Shown one piece after another: positions 30,078 through 37,373 of a stretch of DNA of 42,620 nucleotides. A program made the position numbers and the translations under genes. Source of the DNA: Nocardiopsis sp. N85. GTDB lineage: Bacteria > Actinomycetota > Actinomycetes > Streptosporangiales > Streptosporangiaceae. The stretch lies in NCBI RefSeq assembly GCF_028882275.1, contig NZ_JARBUT010000032.1, positions 1 through 42,620 of the forward strand, read 5' to 3'. Position 1 is the first letter of the stretch. Each line of letters begins with the position of its first letter. The notes below the pieces were generated by a model. That model made no database searches. It worked only from the letters and a program-made list of their open reading frames with translations, and had not been told where the DNA came from.

Positions 30078-31077
30078 GGAACTGCCCGGGCTGGACCTCG
30101 AACGGCTGCGCGCGCACCTGGACCGGGTGGCCCCCGGCATGGCCGCCGGGCCGTTGAGCGGTGAGGTGATCACGGGCGGCAAGTCCAACCTCACCTACGT
30201 CGTCACCGACGGCACCGGCTCCTGGGTGGTGCGCCGCCCGCCGCTGGGTCACGTACTGGCCACCGCCCACGACATGGCCCGCGAGTACCGGGTCATGACG
30301 GCGCTGCGCGACACCGCCGTCCCGGTGCCGCGCACCCACCTGCTGTGCGAGGACGCCGAGGTGCTGGGCGCCCCGTTCTACGTCATGGAGTACGTGGCGG
30401 GCACCCCGATCCGCACCGAGGAGCAGATCGCCCCGCTGGGCCCCGAGGGGACCCGGGCGGTCGCCGAGGCCCTCATCACCACGCTGGGCGACCTGCACGC
30501 GGTGGTCCCCGAGGAGGTCGGCCTCGGCGACTTCGGCCGCCCCGAGGGGTTCCTGGAGCGTCAGGTGCGGCGCTGGCGCAAGCAACTGGACGCCTCCCGC
30601 AGCCGCGACATCCCCGGCATCGACGAGCTGCACGAGAAGCTGGCCCGGACCCTGCCCGAGCAGTCCGCCCCGGCGATCGTGCACGGCGACTACCGGCTGG
30701 ACAACGTGCTGGTCACCGACAAGGGCGAGATCGGCGCGGTCCTGGACTGGGAGATGGCCACGCTCGGCGACCCGCTGGTCGACCTCGGCCTGATGCTCGT
30801 CTACCAGAGGCAGCCCGTGGACGGGCGGTCCGCCACCACCGCCGAGGGCTACCCCTCCCCCGAGGAGCTGGTGGCGATGTACGCCCGCTCCACCGGCCGG
30901 GACGTGTCCCGGCTGGGCTGGTACGTGGCCCTCGGCTGTTTCAAGCTCGCGGTGATCGCCGAGGGCATCCACTTCCGGCACGCCCAGGGACTGACCGTGG
31001 GCGCCGGCTTCGACCGGATCGGCGAGGTGGTCGCCCCCCTGGTGGCGAACGCCCATGCCATGCTCAAGGAGGACTGA
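30070..31077 (+). CDS. APH-family kinase, LvaA/ACAD10-11 kinase-like
   Basis: 335-residue phosphotransferase of the aminoglycoside-phosphotransferase fold. It shows a GGKSNLTYVV loop, RRPPLGH, YVMEYVAG, catalytic HGDYRLDN (near 204-211) and metal-binding LDWEMATLGDP (near 225). The combination 'RRPP..H..AHDM.REY' is the hallmark of the subfamily fused to acyl-CoA dehydrogenases in ACAD10/ACAD11 and of LvaA, which phosphorylate 4-hydroxyacyl-CoAs; antibiotic resistance is unlikely. It is followed directly by the matching dehydrogenase (one-base overlap). Confidence 0.9.
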   Translation: MSEELPGLDLERLRAHLDRVAPGMAAGPLSGEVITGGKSNLTYVVTDGTGSWVVRRPPLGHVLATAHDMAREYRVMTALRDTAVPVPRTHLLCEDAEVLGAPFYVMEYVAGTPIRTEEQIAPLGPEGTRAVAEALITTLGDLHAVVPEEVGLGDFGRPEGFLERQVRRWRKQLDASRSRDIPGIDELHEKLARTLPEQSAPAIVHGDYRLDNVLVTDKGEIGAVLDWEMATLGDPLVDLGLMLVYQRQPVDGRSATTAEGYPSPEELVAMYARSTGRDVSRLGWYVALGCFKLAVIAEGIHFRHAQGLTVGAGFDRIGEVVAPLVANAHAMLKED

Positions 31078-32288
31078 TGGATTTCGCCTATGACAAGGAG
31101 ACCGAGGAGCTGCGCGAGCGGCTGCTGGCCTTCATGGACGAGCACGTGTACCCGGCCGAGGCCGTGCTCGAAAAACAACTGGCCGAACGCGAGGACCCGT
31201 GGTCGACCGCCCCGGTGGTGCGCGAACTCCAGGCCGAGGCCCGCGAACGCGGTCTGTGGAACCTGTTCCTTGCCGGGCATCCCGAGCACGGCGGACTGAG
31301 CAACCTGGCCTACGCCCCCCTGGCCGAGATCACCGGGCGCAGCTCCCGGCTGGCTCCGATCGCGCTCAACTGCGCCGCCCCCGACACCGGGAACATGGAG
31401 GTGCTGACGATGTTCGGCACCCCCGAGCAGAGGAAGCGGTGGCTGGAACCGCTGCTGAACGCCGAGATCCGTTCGGCGTTCGCGATGACCGAGCCCGCGG
31501 TGGCCTCCTCCGACGCCACCAACATCGGCACGAGCATCGTCCGCGACGGCGACGAGTACGTCATCAACGGGCGCAAGTGGTTCATCACCGGTGCGCTCAA
31601 CCCCGAGTGCTCGATCTTCATCGTCATGGGCAAGACCGACCCGGACGCCGACCGGCACCGGCAGCAGAGCATGGTGCTGGTCCCGCGCGACACCCCGGGG
31701 CTGACGGTCGCGCGCGGCATGTCGGTGTACGGCTACACCGACGGCGACCACGGCGGCCACGCCGAGGTGGTCTTCGAGGACGTGCGGGTACCGGCCGAGA
31801 ACCTCGTCGGCGGTGAGGGCGAGGGGTTCGCGATCGCCCAGGCGCGGCTGGGGCCGGGCCGGATCCACCACTGCATGCGGATGATCGGCATGGCCGAGCG
31901 GGCCCTGGAACTGACCTGCCGTCGGGTGTTGGACCGCACGGCGTTCGGTCGGCCGCTGGCCGAGCAGGGCGTGGTGCGCGAGTGGATCGCCGAGTCGCGG
32001 GTGGAGATCGAGCAGCTGCGGCTGCTGGTGCTCAAGACCGCGTGGCTGATGGACACGGTGGGCAACAAGGGCGCGCACACCGAGATCCAGGCGATCAAGA
32101 TCGCCACCCCGCGCACGGTGGAGCGGATCCTGGACCGGGCCATCCAGGCGCACGGCGCCGCCGGGGTGAGCCAGGACCTGCCGCTGGCTGGATGGCTGGC
32201 CGGGGCGCGCTCGCTGCGCCTGGCCGACGGCCCCGACGAGGTGCACCTGCGTTCGCTGGGCCGCGCCGAGCTGCGCAAGTACGCCTGA
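31077..32288 (+). CDS. Acyl-CoA dehydrogenase, ACAD10/11 (LvaC)-like
   Basis: 403-residue FAD enzyme. FAD/substrate motifs include SAFAMTEPAVASSDATNI and NGRKWFITGA. RLGPGRIHHCMRMIGMAERA is typical of the ACAD10/11 branch, as is QAHGAAGVSQDLPLA. In characterised relatives the enzyme removes phosphate from 4-phosphoacyl-CoA and isomerises it to a product entering beta-oxidation. Adjacent APH kinase and two dehydrogenases support this here. Last gene of the operon; a 20-bp stem terminator follows. Confidence 0.93.
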   Translation: MDFAYDKETEELRERLLAFMDEHVYPAEAVLEKQLAEREDPWSTAPVVRELQAEARERGLWNLFLAGHPEHGGLSNLAYAPLAEITGRSSRLAPIALNCAAPDTGNMEVLTMFGTPEQRKRWLEPLLNAEIRSAFAMTEPAVASSDATNIGTSIVRDGDEYVINGRKWFITGALNPECSIFIVMGKTDPDADRHRQQSMVLVPRDTPGLTVARGMSVYGYTDGDHGGHAEVVFEDVRVPAENLVGGEGEGFAIAQARLGPGRIHHCMRMIGMAERALELTCRRVLDRTAFGRPLAEQGVVREWIAESRVEIEQLRLLVLKTAWLMDTVGNKGAHTEIQAIKIATPRTVERILDRAIQAHGAAGVSQDLPLAGWLAGARSLRLADGPDEVHLRSLGRAELRKYA

Positions 32289-32290
32289 CC

Positions 32291-32342
32291 GACGCGACGA
32301 AGGGCCGGGGCGCGTGAACCGTCCCCGGCCCTTCGTCGCGTC
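32291..32342. terminator. Bidirectional terminator, perfect 20-bp stem
   Basis: GACGCGACGAAGGGCCGGGG (32291-32310) pairs without mismatch with 32323-32342 around a 12-base loop. It separates the convergent acyl-CoA dehydrogenase and TetR genes. It is GC-rich with TTCG on the descending arm and works in either direction. Confidence 0.88.
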
Positions 32343-32346
32343 CGGG

Positions 32347-32967
32347 TCACCCGCCGTTCGCGGGGCCCAGCCCGGCGACGAGCAGGTCGGCGAAGTGCCG
32401 GCCGACGTCCTCGCCGGTGAGCTGACCACCGGGGTGGTACCAGGTGCTCAGATGGTGGACCGAGCCGAAGAAGTAGTTGACCACCAGGTCGGCGGAGACG
32501 TCGTCGCGGAAGACGCCCTCGCCCTGGCCCTCCAGGACCATGCCCCGGAAGATCTCGTGATAGCGACGGCGCTCACGGCGCACCTCACGCTGTTTGTCCT
32601 CGCTGAGCTGGTGCATGGAGCGGAAGAAGATGACGGTGTCGTCGAGGTTGGCGACGCTGGTGACGATGACGTCGGCCGCGGCGGCGCGCACCCGTTCGGC
32701 GACGGGGGCGTCCTGTTCGGAGATGCGCACCAGGTGCTCGGTCTGCATGCGCAGGACCCGGGCGTAGACCTCGTAGAGGAGGTCGTCCTTGGAGCCGAAG
32801 TAGTGGTACATGGCGCCCTTGGTGACGCCGGCGGCGGACACGATCTCCTGGACGGAGGTGCCCTCGTAGCCGCGTTCCGCGAACAGGCGGGTCGCGGCGC
32901 CCAGCAGACGTTCGGGCACCGATCCGCGTCCGGTGCCCGCCTCGGCCGTGTGCCGTGCCATCGCCAT
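32347..32967 (-). CDS. TetR-family regulator of the acyl-CoA/SDR regulon
   Basis: 206 residues. The N-terminal TetR helix-turn-helix (about 17-63) reads LLGAATRLFAERGYEGTSVQ then AAGVTKGAMYHYFGSKDDLL. The C-terminal helical ligand domain includes SVANLDDTVIFFRSMHQLSE, resembling the KstR2/FadR-type regulators of fatty-acid or acyl-CoA catabolism. GGTGAGGCGG precedes the ATG. Its own upstream region (33027) and two catabolic promoters share one operator sequence, so it is presumably an acyl-CoA-responsive repressor that also represses itself. Confidence 0.92.
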   Translation of the reverse strand: MAMARHTAEAGTGRGSVPERLLGAATRLFAERGYEGTSVQEIVSAAGVTKGAMYHYFGSKDDLLYEVYARVLRMQTEHLVRISEQDAPVAERVRAAAADVIVTSVANLDDTVIFFRSMHQLSEDKQREVRRERRRYHEIFRGMVLEGQGEGVFRDDVSADLVVNYFFGSVHHLSTWYHPGGQLTGEDVGRHFADLLVAGLGPANGG

Positions 32968-33026
32968 GTTCCGCCTCACCTCGTAGCCCCGTGACCGGCG
33001 GTTCCCCGACCGCGCGCCCGGTCCAG

Positions 33027-33046
33027 CATACCGACCGGCTGGTATC
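33027..33046 (-). promoter_or_regulatory. TetR-type operator upstream of the TetR gene
   Basis: CATACCGACCGGCTGGTATC matches the operators at 26968 and 28506. On the minus strand TATGCT (33025-33030) can be the -10 with GTGCAT 17 bases upstream, so the operator fills the promoter spacer and autoregulation is likely. Confidence 0.72.
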
Positions 33047-33074
33047 GATGCACGTGCACCGAAGGTCGTCCGGA

Positions 33075-33806
33075 TCACTCCACCAGCACGTCGACCGGGC
33101 GGCCGTCGGGGTCGGTGAAGGTGTACCGGCCCGGCTCCGAAGGCGGGCGGGTCCGGTCTCCCGGCACCGTGAGACCCAGCCGCAGTCCTCCGGTGAGCCG
33201 CTTCTCCGTGGCGGGGTACAGCTCCAGCACCAGTCCGCCGGCCAGGGTCGCCGCGTGGTGCTCGGGTCCGGAGCCGTGACGCTCGCGGACGAACCGCAGC
33301 CCCAGCCCCTCGTAGAAGGCGCGGCACTCCTCCAGGCGCGGAGTGTAGACCACGACGAACGTCGTCCGCACCTCGGCGCCCTCCAGGACGGCGCGGGCGC
33401 GGGCGTACTTGGCGCGCAGCCGCGCCGCCTGCTCGGCGGGCAGGGCCGCCAGTCGCGCCTCGTCGGAGTTGTGGGCGTTGTCGGCCAGCTTGACCAGGCG
33501 GCCCAGGGGGTCGGCGGCGGCCCTCGCGATGAGGTCGTCGTAGGTCTCGTCGGGGCGGCGGCTGACCGCGAGCACGGCGCGCACGACCTCCTCGGGGCAG
33601 CCGTGGGCGCGCAGGTCGTCGGCGGTGAGGTCGGTGTCCTCCAGCACGTCGTGCAGGACGCCCGCGATCCGCGCGTGCTCGCCGCGGTCGGCGAGCAGGT
33701 CGCGGACCGCGAAGACGTGCTCGACGTAGGGGCGGCCGATCTTGTCGACCTGTCCGGCGTGTGCCCGCGCCGCCAGCTCCGAGGCCTGTTCCAGGGTCAG
33801 GGCCAT
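33075..33806 (-). CDS. HD-domain hydrolase (SpoT/MESH1-like) fused to a VOC domain
   Basis: 243 residues, two domains. Residues 1-145 form an HD hydrolase: His30 (YVEHVFAV), His52-Asp53 (LHDVLEDT) and Asp108-Asn109 (KLADNAHN) reproduce the motif order of the ppGpp-hydrolase domain of SpoT and the small hydrolase MESH1. Residues 148-243 form a VOC/glyoxalase-like domain (TTFVVVYTPRLEECRAFYEG, ending FTDPDGRPVDVLVE). GGAGG precedes the ATG. The fusion is unusual. The HD part could hydrolyse an alarmone or NADPH; the VOC part may bind a small ligand. Followed by no operon partner on this strand. Confidence 0.88.
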   Translation of the reverse strand: MALTLEQASELAARAHAGQVDKIGRPYVEHVFAVRDLLADRGEHARIAGVLHDVLEDTDLTADDLRAHGCPEEVVRAVLAVSRRPDETYDDLIARAAADPLGRLVKLADNAHNSDEARLAALPAEQAARLRAKYARARAVLEGAEVRTTFVVVYTPRLEECRAFYEGLGLRFVRERHGSGPEHHAATLAGGLVLELYPATEKRLTGGLRLGLTVPGDRTRPPSEPGRYTFTDPDGRPVDVLVE

Positions 33807-33862
33807 GGTGTCGCCTCCAGGGGGATCAGAGATGACACCAGCGTAGGCGGGGCGGGCCGGGT

Positions 33863-34279
33863 TCACCGCTCCAGGAAGTTCTCGGCGTACTCCTCGCCGG
33901 GCGGGATCTCGGTGATGACGTCCACGAGGACGCCGTTCGGGTCGGCCACGATGAAGTGCCGCTGCCCGAAGGCCTCGGTGCGGATCTCCAGTTCGGGGCG
34001 CAGCCCGCCGCGCACCACCAGACGCTCCCACTCGGCGTCCACGTCCTCCACCTCGAAGTTGAGCAGGATCCCCCGGGCGGGCTCGCGAAAGCCCTCGGGG
34101 ACGGTGGGGTGGGTCGGGTCCAGCAGGGCCAGCTCGGCGTCGGGCGGGCCGGGGCGACGGAGACTGACGTACCAGTCGGCGGCGAAGGTCTCCTCGAAGT
34201 CGAACCAGGTGACGTAGAAGTCGCGGGCCTCCCGGAGGCGGGTGGCGCCCAGGACCGGATAGAACGAGCTCAGCCTCAT
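33863..34279 (-). CDS. VOC-family protein (glyoxalase/dioxygenase fold)
   Basis: 138 residues with a two-module VOC fold: FYPVLGATRLREARDFYVTW starts module one and LNFEVEDVDAEWERLVVRGG starts module two, ending FIVADPNGVLVDVITEIPP. Such proteins act as lyases, dioxygenases or antibiotic-binding proteins; no metal triad is certain. AAAGGAG precedes the ATG. It is divergent from a TetR gene with two operators between them. One operator covers the start site and the other the spacer of the perfect promoter TTGACA-17-TAGTCT, so this gene is the probable main target of that TetR. Confidence 0.9.
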   Translation of the reverse strand: MRLSSFYPVLGATRLREARDFYVTWFDFEETFAADWYVSLRRPGPPDAELALLDPTHPTVPEGFREPARGILLNFEVEDVDAEWERLVVRGGLRPELEIRTEAFGQRHFIVADPNGVLVDVITEIPPGEEYAENFLER

Positions 34280-34293
34280 GATGACTCCTTTCA

Positions 34294-34343
34294 CATACCT
34301 TGGGTATGCGAACTAGACTATTCGCGTACCGCTGGTATGTCAA
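34294..34343 (-). promoter_or_regulatory. VOC promoter with twin TetR operators
   Basis: Minus-strand promoter: -35 TTGACA (34343-34338), 17-base spacer, -10 TAGTCT (34320-34315). Operators are CATACCTTGGGTATG (34294-34308, perfect arms) and CGTACCGCTGGTATG (34325-34339), starting 31 bp (three helical turns) apart, suiting two dimers on one DNA face. Confidence 0.8.
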
Positions 34344-34361
34344 AGATCGGAGGGACCCACC

Positions 34362-34979
34362 ATGCCCGAGGCCACCGGGATCCGCGCCCGACAGCGCGAA
34401 CGGACCCGCCGCACCCTGCTGCGCGAGGGCCGCCGTCTGTTCGCCGAACACGGCTACGCGGAGGTGGGCCTCAACGGGGTCGTCACGGCGGCGAAGGTCA
34501 CCAAGGGCGCGCTCTACCACCACTTCGACGGCAAACCCGACCTGTTCCGGGCGGTCCTGGAAGAGGTGCAGGCGGAGGTCGCGGACGAGGTGGCCGGGGC
34601 CGCCGACGCCGTGTCCGCGCCCTGGGAACGGCTGACCGCCGGCTGCCGGGCCTTCCTCGTCGCCGCCACCGCCCCCGACGTACGACGGATCATGCTCGTG
34701 GACGGCCCGGCCGTGCTGGGCTGGAGCACCTGGCGGGAGATGGACGAGGCGAACTCGGTCCGCCACCTCACCGAGGCGCTGACCGACCTGGTCGCCGCCG
34801 GCGTCCTGCCGCCCCGGCCGGTCGAGCCCGTGGCCCACCTGCTCTCGGGCGCGATGAACGAGGCCGCGCTGTGGCTGGCCGGCCGGACCGGCCCCGACGA
34901 TCTGGACCAGGTGTGGGCGGCGCTGTCGCGCATGCTGGAATCGCTGCGCACGGACCGGGATCGGAACGATGACCGATAA
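34362..34979 (+). CDS. TetR-family regulator (autoregulated, divergent to VOC gene)
   Basis: 205 residues. TetR helix-turn-helix at about 12-58 (RRTLLREGRRLFAEHGYAEV, AAKVTKGALYHHFDGKPDLF), then a helical C-terminal domain of the TetR_C type with WSTWREMDEANSVRHLTEAL and AHLLSGAMNEAALWLA. GGAGGG precedes the ATG. It should repress the VOC gene and itself via the twin sites. Overlaps the MarR/GbsR-like gene by 11 bases, so the two regulators are co-expressed. Inducer unknown. Confidence 0.92.
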   Translation: MPEATGIRARQRERTRRTLLREGRRLFAEHGYAEVGLNGVVTAAKVTKGALYHHFDGKPDLFRAVLEEVQAEVADEVAGAADAVSAPWERLTAGCRAFLVAATAPDVRRIMLVDGPAVLGWSTWREMDEANSVRHLTEALTDLVAAGVLPPRPVEPVAHLLSGAMNEAALWLAGRTGPDDLDQVWAALSRMLESLRTDRDRNDDR

Positions 34980-35499
34980 GGTCGTCTCCATGCCGGAAGA
35001 ACTGGACAACGAGGCGGAGCAGGGGTTCCGGGAGGATTTCGTCCGACGCTTCGCGGAGCACTGGCACGCGCAGGGAGGCCCCCGCTCCGAAGGGCGGATC
35101 CTGGGCTACCTGCTGGTGGCCGACGCCGAGGCGGTCAGCGCGGAACAGATCGCCGAGGGGGCCGGCGTCAGCCGCGGCTCGGTGTCACAGGCGGTGCGCC
35201 GCCTGCGCAAGTCCGGGTTCGTCGACCTCGTCGAGACACCGGGCGAGCGCACCCGCCGCGTCACCGTGGACGAGGACGTGTGGGGCGGGTTCCTGCGCAA
35301 CGAGCGCGCCTACCTCCAGCGGCAGAAGGGACTGGCGGCCGACGCCCTGAGGCTCCTTCCGGGGCTGGGCGCGTCGGCCCGCGCCCGACTGCGCAACATG
35401 CACGACTACATGACCTGGATGGACGACCACCACGACGCGCTCCTGGCCCGGTGGGAGGAGTACAAGGCCGCCCGGGACACGCGCCCGGACGGGCCCTGA
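34969..35499 (+). CDS. MarR/GbsR-type winged-helix regulator
   Basis: 176 residues. An N-terminal FREDFVRRFAEHWHAQGGPR stretch leads into a winged helix: SEGRILGYLLVADAEAVSAE, then GVSRGSVSQAVRRLRKSGFV, with wing VETPGERTRRVTV. A long C-terminal helix (MDDHHDALLARWEEYKAARD) provides dimerisation. This layout is that of GbsR-like MarR regulators in actinomycetes, often next to transport genes. An ATG at 34990 is an alternative start. The iron-uptake operon runs toward it; whether the protein regulates that operon is unknown. Confidence 0.88.
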   Translation: MTDKVVSMPEELDNEAEQGFREDFVRRFAEHWHAQGGPRSEGRILGYLLVADAEAVSAEQIAEGAGVSRGSVSQAVRRLRKSGFVDLVETPGERTRRVTVDEDVWGGFLRNERAYLQRQKGLAADALRLLPGLGASARARLRNMHDYMTWMDDHHDALLARWEEYKAARDTRPDGP

Positions 35500-35514
35500 G
35501 CCCGTCGTCGCCGG

Positions 35515-36297
35515 TCAGGTCCGCTCGTGCGGGATGACCAGCGGGGTACGGGTACGCGGGTCGGGCACGACGTCGCAGGGCAGCCCGAACACCTCCTCCA
35601 CCCGGTGGGCCGTGATGACCTCCTCCGGTAGGCCGTCGGCGACCACCTCGCCCCGGTGCATGAGCACCAGGCGGGTGGCGAACCGGGCGGCCTGGGCCAG
35701 GTCGTGCAGGACCGCCACGATCGTGCGACCGCGCCGGTGCAGGTCGGCGAACAGTTCCAGCAGGTCGTACTGGTGGGCGATGTCCAGGTAGGTGGTGGGC
35801 TCGTCGAGCAGCAGCACATCGGTGTCCTGGGCCAGGACCATCGCCACCCACGCCCGCTGGCGCTGACCGCCCGACAGCGATCCCACCTGGGAGTCGGCCA
35901 GGTCGCTCAGTCCGGTCAGTTCCAGGGCGCGATCGATGGCCTCGTCGTCGGCCGGGCTCCACTGGCGCAGCAGGGTGTGGTGCGGGAAACGGCCCCGGGC
36001 GGCCAGACCGCGCACGGTGATGCCCTCCGGGGCGATGGGGCTCTGCGGCAGCATCGCCAGCCGGCGGGCGACCGCCTTGGCCCGCTGGGCGCGGATGTCG
36101 GCGCCGCGCAGCAGCACCCGGCCCGAGACCGGCCTGTTGATCCGCCCCAGCGCCTTGAGCAGGGTGGACTTGCCGCATCCGTTGGGGCCGACGATGACCG
36201 TGAACTCGCCCTCGGCGACGTTCAGGTCCAGGTCGCGCACGACCGGCTCGGCCCCGTAACCCAGGGTGAGGCCCTCGGCGGACAGTACCGGGTTCAC
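35515..36297 (-). CDS. Iron-siderophore ABC transporter ATP-binding protein (FecE-like)
   Basis: 260-residue ATPase. Walker A GPNGCGKST (37-45), Q-loop MLPQSP, signature LSGGQRQRAW, Walker B VLLLDEPTTYLDIAHQ and switch VLHDL. The D-loop form 'TTYLDIAHQ' is typical of FecE/FhuC-like siderophore importers. GTG start overlapping the permease stop (GTGA). It energises import through the two permeases upstream. Last gene of the operon. Confidence 0.95.
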   Translation of the reverse strand: MNPVLSAEGLTLGYGAEPVVRDLDLNVAEGEFTVIVGPNGCGKSTLLKALGRINRPVSGRVLLRGADIRAQRAKAVARRLAMLPQSPIAPEGITVRGLAARGRFPHHTLLRQWSPADDEAIDRALELTGLSDLADSQVGSLSGGQRQRAWVAMVLAQDTDVLLLDEPTTYLDIAHQYDLLELFADLHRRGRTIVAVLHDLAQAARFATRLVLMHRGEVVADGLPEEVITAHRVEEVFGLPCDVVPDPRTRTPLVIPHERT

Positions 36298-37373
36298 AGG
36301 ACTCCCTTTCGCCATTCGCGGATGAGCAGACATCCCAGGTAGACGCCGCCCAGGGCCATGGTGAACAGACCGACGGGCAGGCCGTCCCCGATGGGCGAGC
36401 GCTGGACGGCCAGATCGGCGGCGGCCAGGACGAGGGCCCCCGTGATCGCCGACAGGACCAGGTTGGGCCCGGGCGCCCGGCTGAGCCGGCGGGCGATCTG
36501 GGGGGCGGTCAGCGCCACGAACGCGATCGGCCCCGCCACCGCGACGGCCGCCGCCGACAGCACCACCGACAGGCCGATGGCCAGGGTACGGGTGCGGCCG
36601 GCGGAGGCGCCCAGGGCGTCGGAGAGTTCGTCGCCCATCTCGTTGACGGCGATCGGCCCGGCCAGGAACATCAGCAGCGGCACCGAGAGCAGGACCGCCC
36701 CCCAGATGATCGCGGCGTGGCCCCAATCGCGGGCGCCCAGACTGCCGTTGATGTAGGCCGACAGCACGCTCGCCTGGTCGCGGGCCATCACGGACACGAC
36801 GAAGTGGGTGAAGGCCTGGGCCATGGCGGCCACGCCGATACCGGCGACGATGAGCCGTCCGGGGTGGCGCAGCCCGGTCCCGGTGACGCTCGCGACGACG
36901 ACCATGGCCAGGGTGGCGCCGAGAAGGGCCCCCACGGGGGCGGGGACGATCCCGGGCATCAGCAGGGCGGCACAGGCCGCTCCGGCACCGGCGCCCGCAC
37001 CGAGCCCGATGACGTCGGGGCTGCCCAGCGGGTTGCGGGTGACCGACTGGAAGAGCGCCCCGGACAGGCCCAGTGCGGCCCCGGTGCCCAGGGCGACGGC
37101 CAGTCGGGGGCCGCGCAGGCGCTCGAACACGAACGCCTCGGTTCCCTCTCCCCCACCGGAGACGACGACGGGGATGCGCGGCAACGGGATGCCCAGCCGC
37201 CCCAGGGAGAGGGTGGCGACCGCGACGCCGAGCACGACGAGCAGGAGCAGCAGGCACCAGAGGACGGAACGGGGGTGGACGGGCAGGGCGACCGTCCGGC
37301 CCAGCCGCACCACGGGGTCACGGCGGGTGGGCGCGGGTGCGCCGAGGGCGGGTTCGACGAGGGTTCGGTTCAC
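36294..37373 (-). CDS. Iron-siderophore ABC permease (FecCD family)
   Basis: 359 residues with nine or ten membrane helices. FecCD hallmarks include RGPRLAVALGTGAALGLSGA, the TRNPLGSPDVIGLGAGAGAG block and VAGPIAFVALTAPQIARRLS near the C-terminus (ATPase-coupling loop). GTG start overlapping the previous stop (GTGA at 37370-37373). Forms a heterodimer with the other permease to move ferric siderophore across the membrane. An N-terminal ~40-residue cytoplasmic extension precedes the first helix. Confidence 0.94.
   Translation of the reverse strand: MNRTLVEPALGAPAPTRRDPVVRLGRTVALPVHPRSVLWCLLLLLVVLGVAVATLSLGRLGIPLPRIPVVVSGGGEGTEAFVFERLRGPRLAVALGTGAALGLSGALFQSVTRNPLGSPDVIGLGAGAGAGAACAALLMPGIVPAPVGALLGATLAMVVVASVTGTGLRHPGRLIVAGIGVAAMAQAFTHFVVSVMARDQASVLSAYINGSLGARDWGHAAIIWGAVLLSVPLLMFLAGPIAVNEMGDELSDALGASAGRTRTLAIGLSVVLSAAAVAVAGPIAFVALTAPQIARRLSRAPGPNLVLSAITGALVLAAADLAVQRSPIGDGLPVGLFTMALGGVYLGCLLIREWRKGVL

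Noticed and set aside
30070..31077. Aminoglycoside resistance gene
   Set aside because: It has the APH fold, but the RRPP/AHDM/REY motifs and fusion-partner context belong to the acyl-CoA-linked kinase group.
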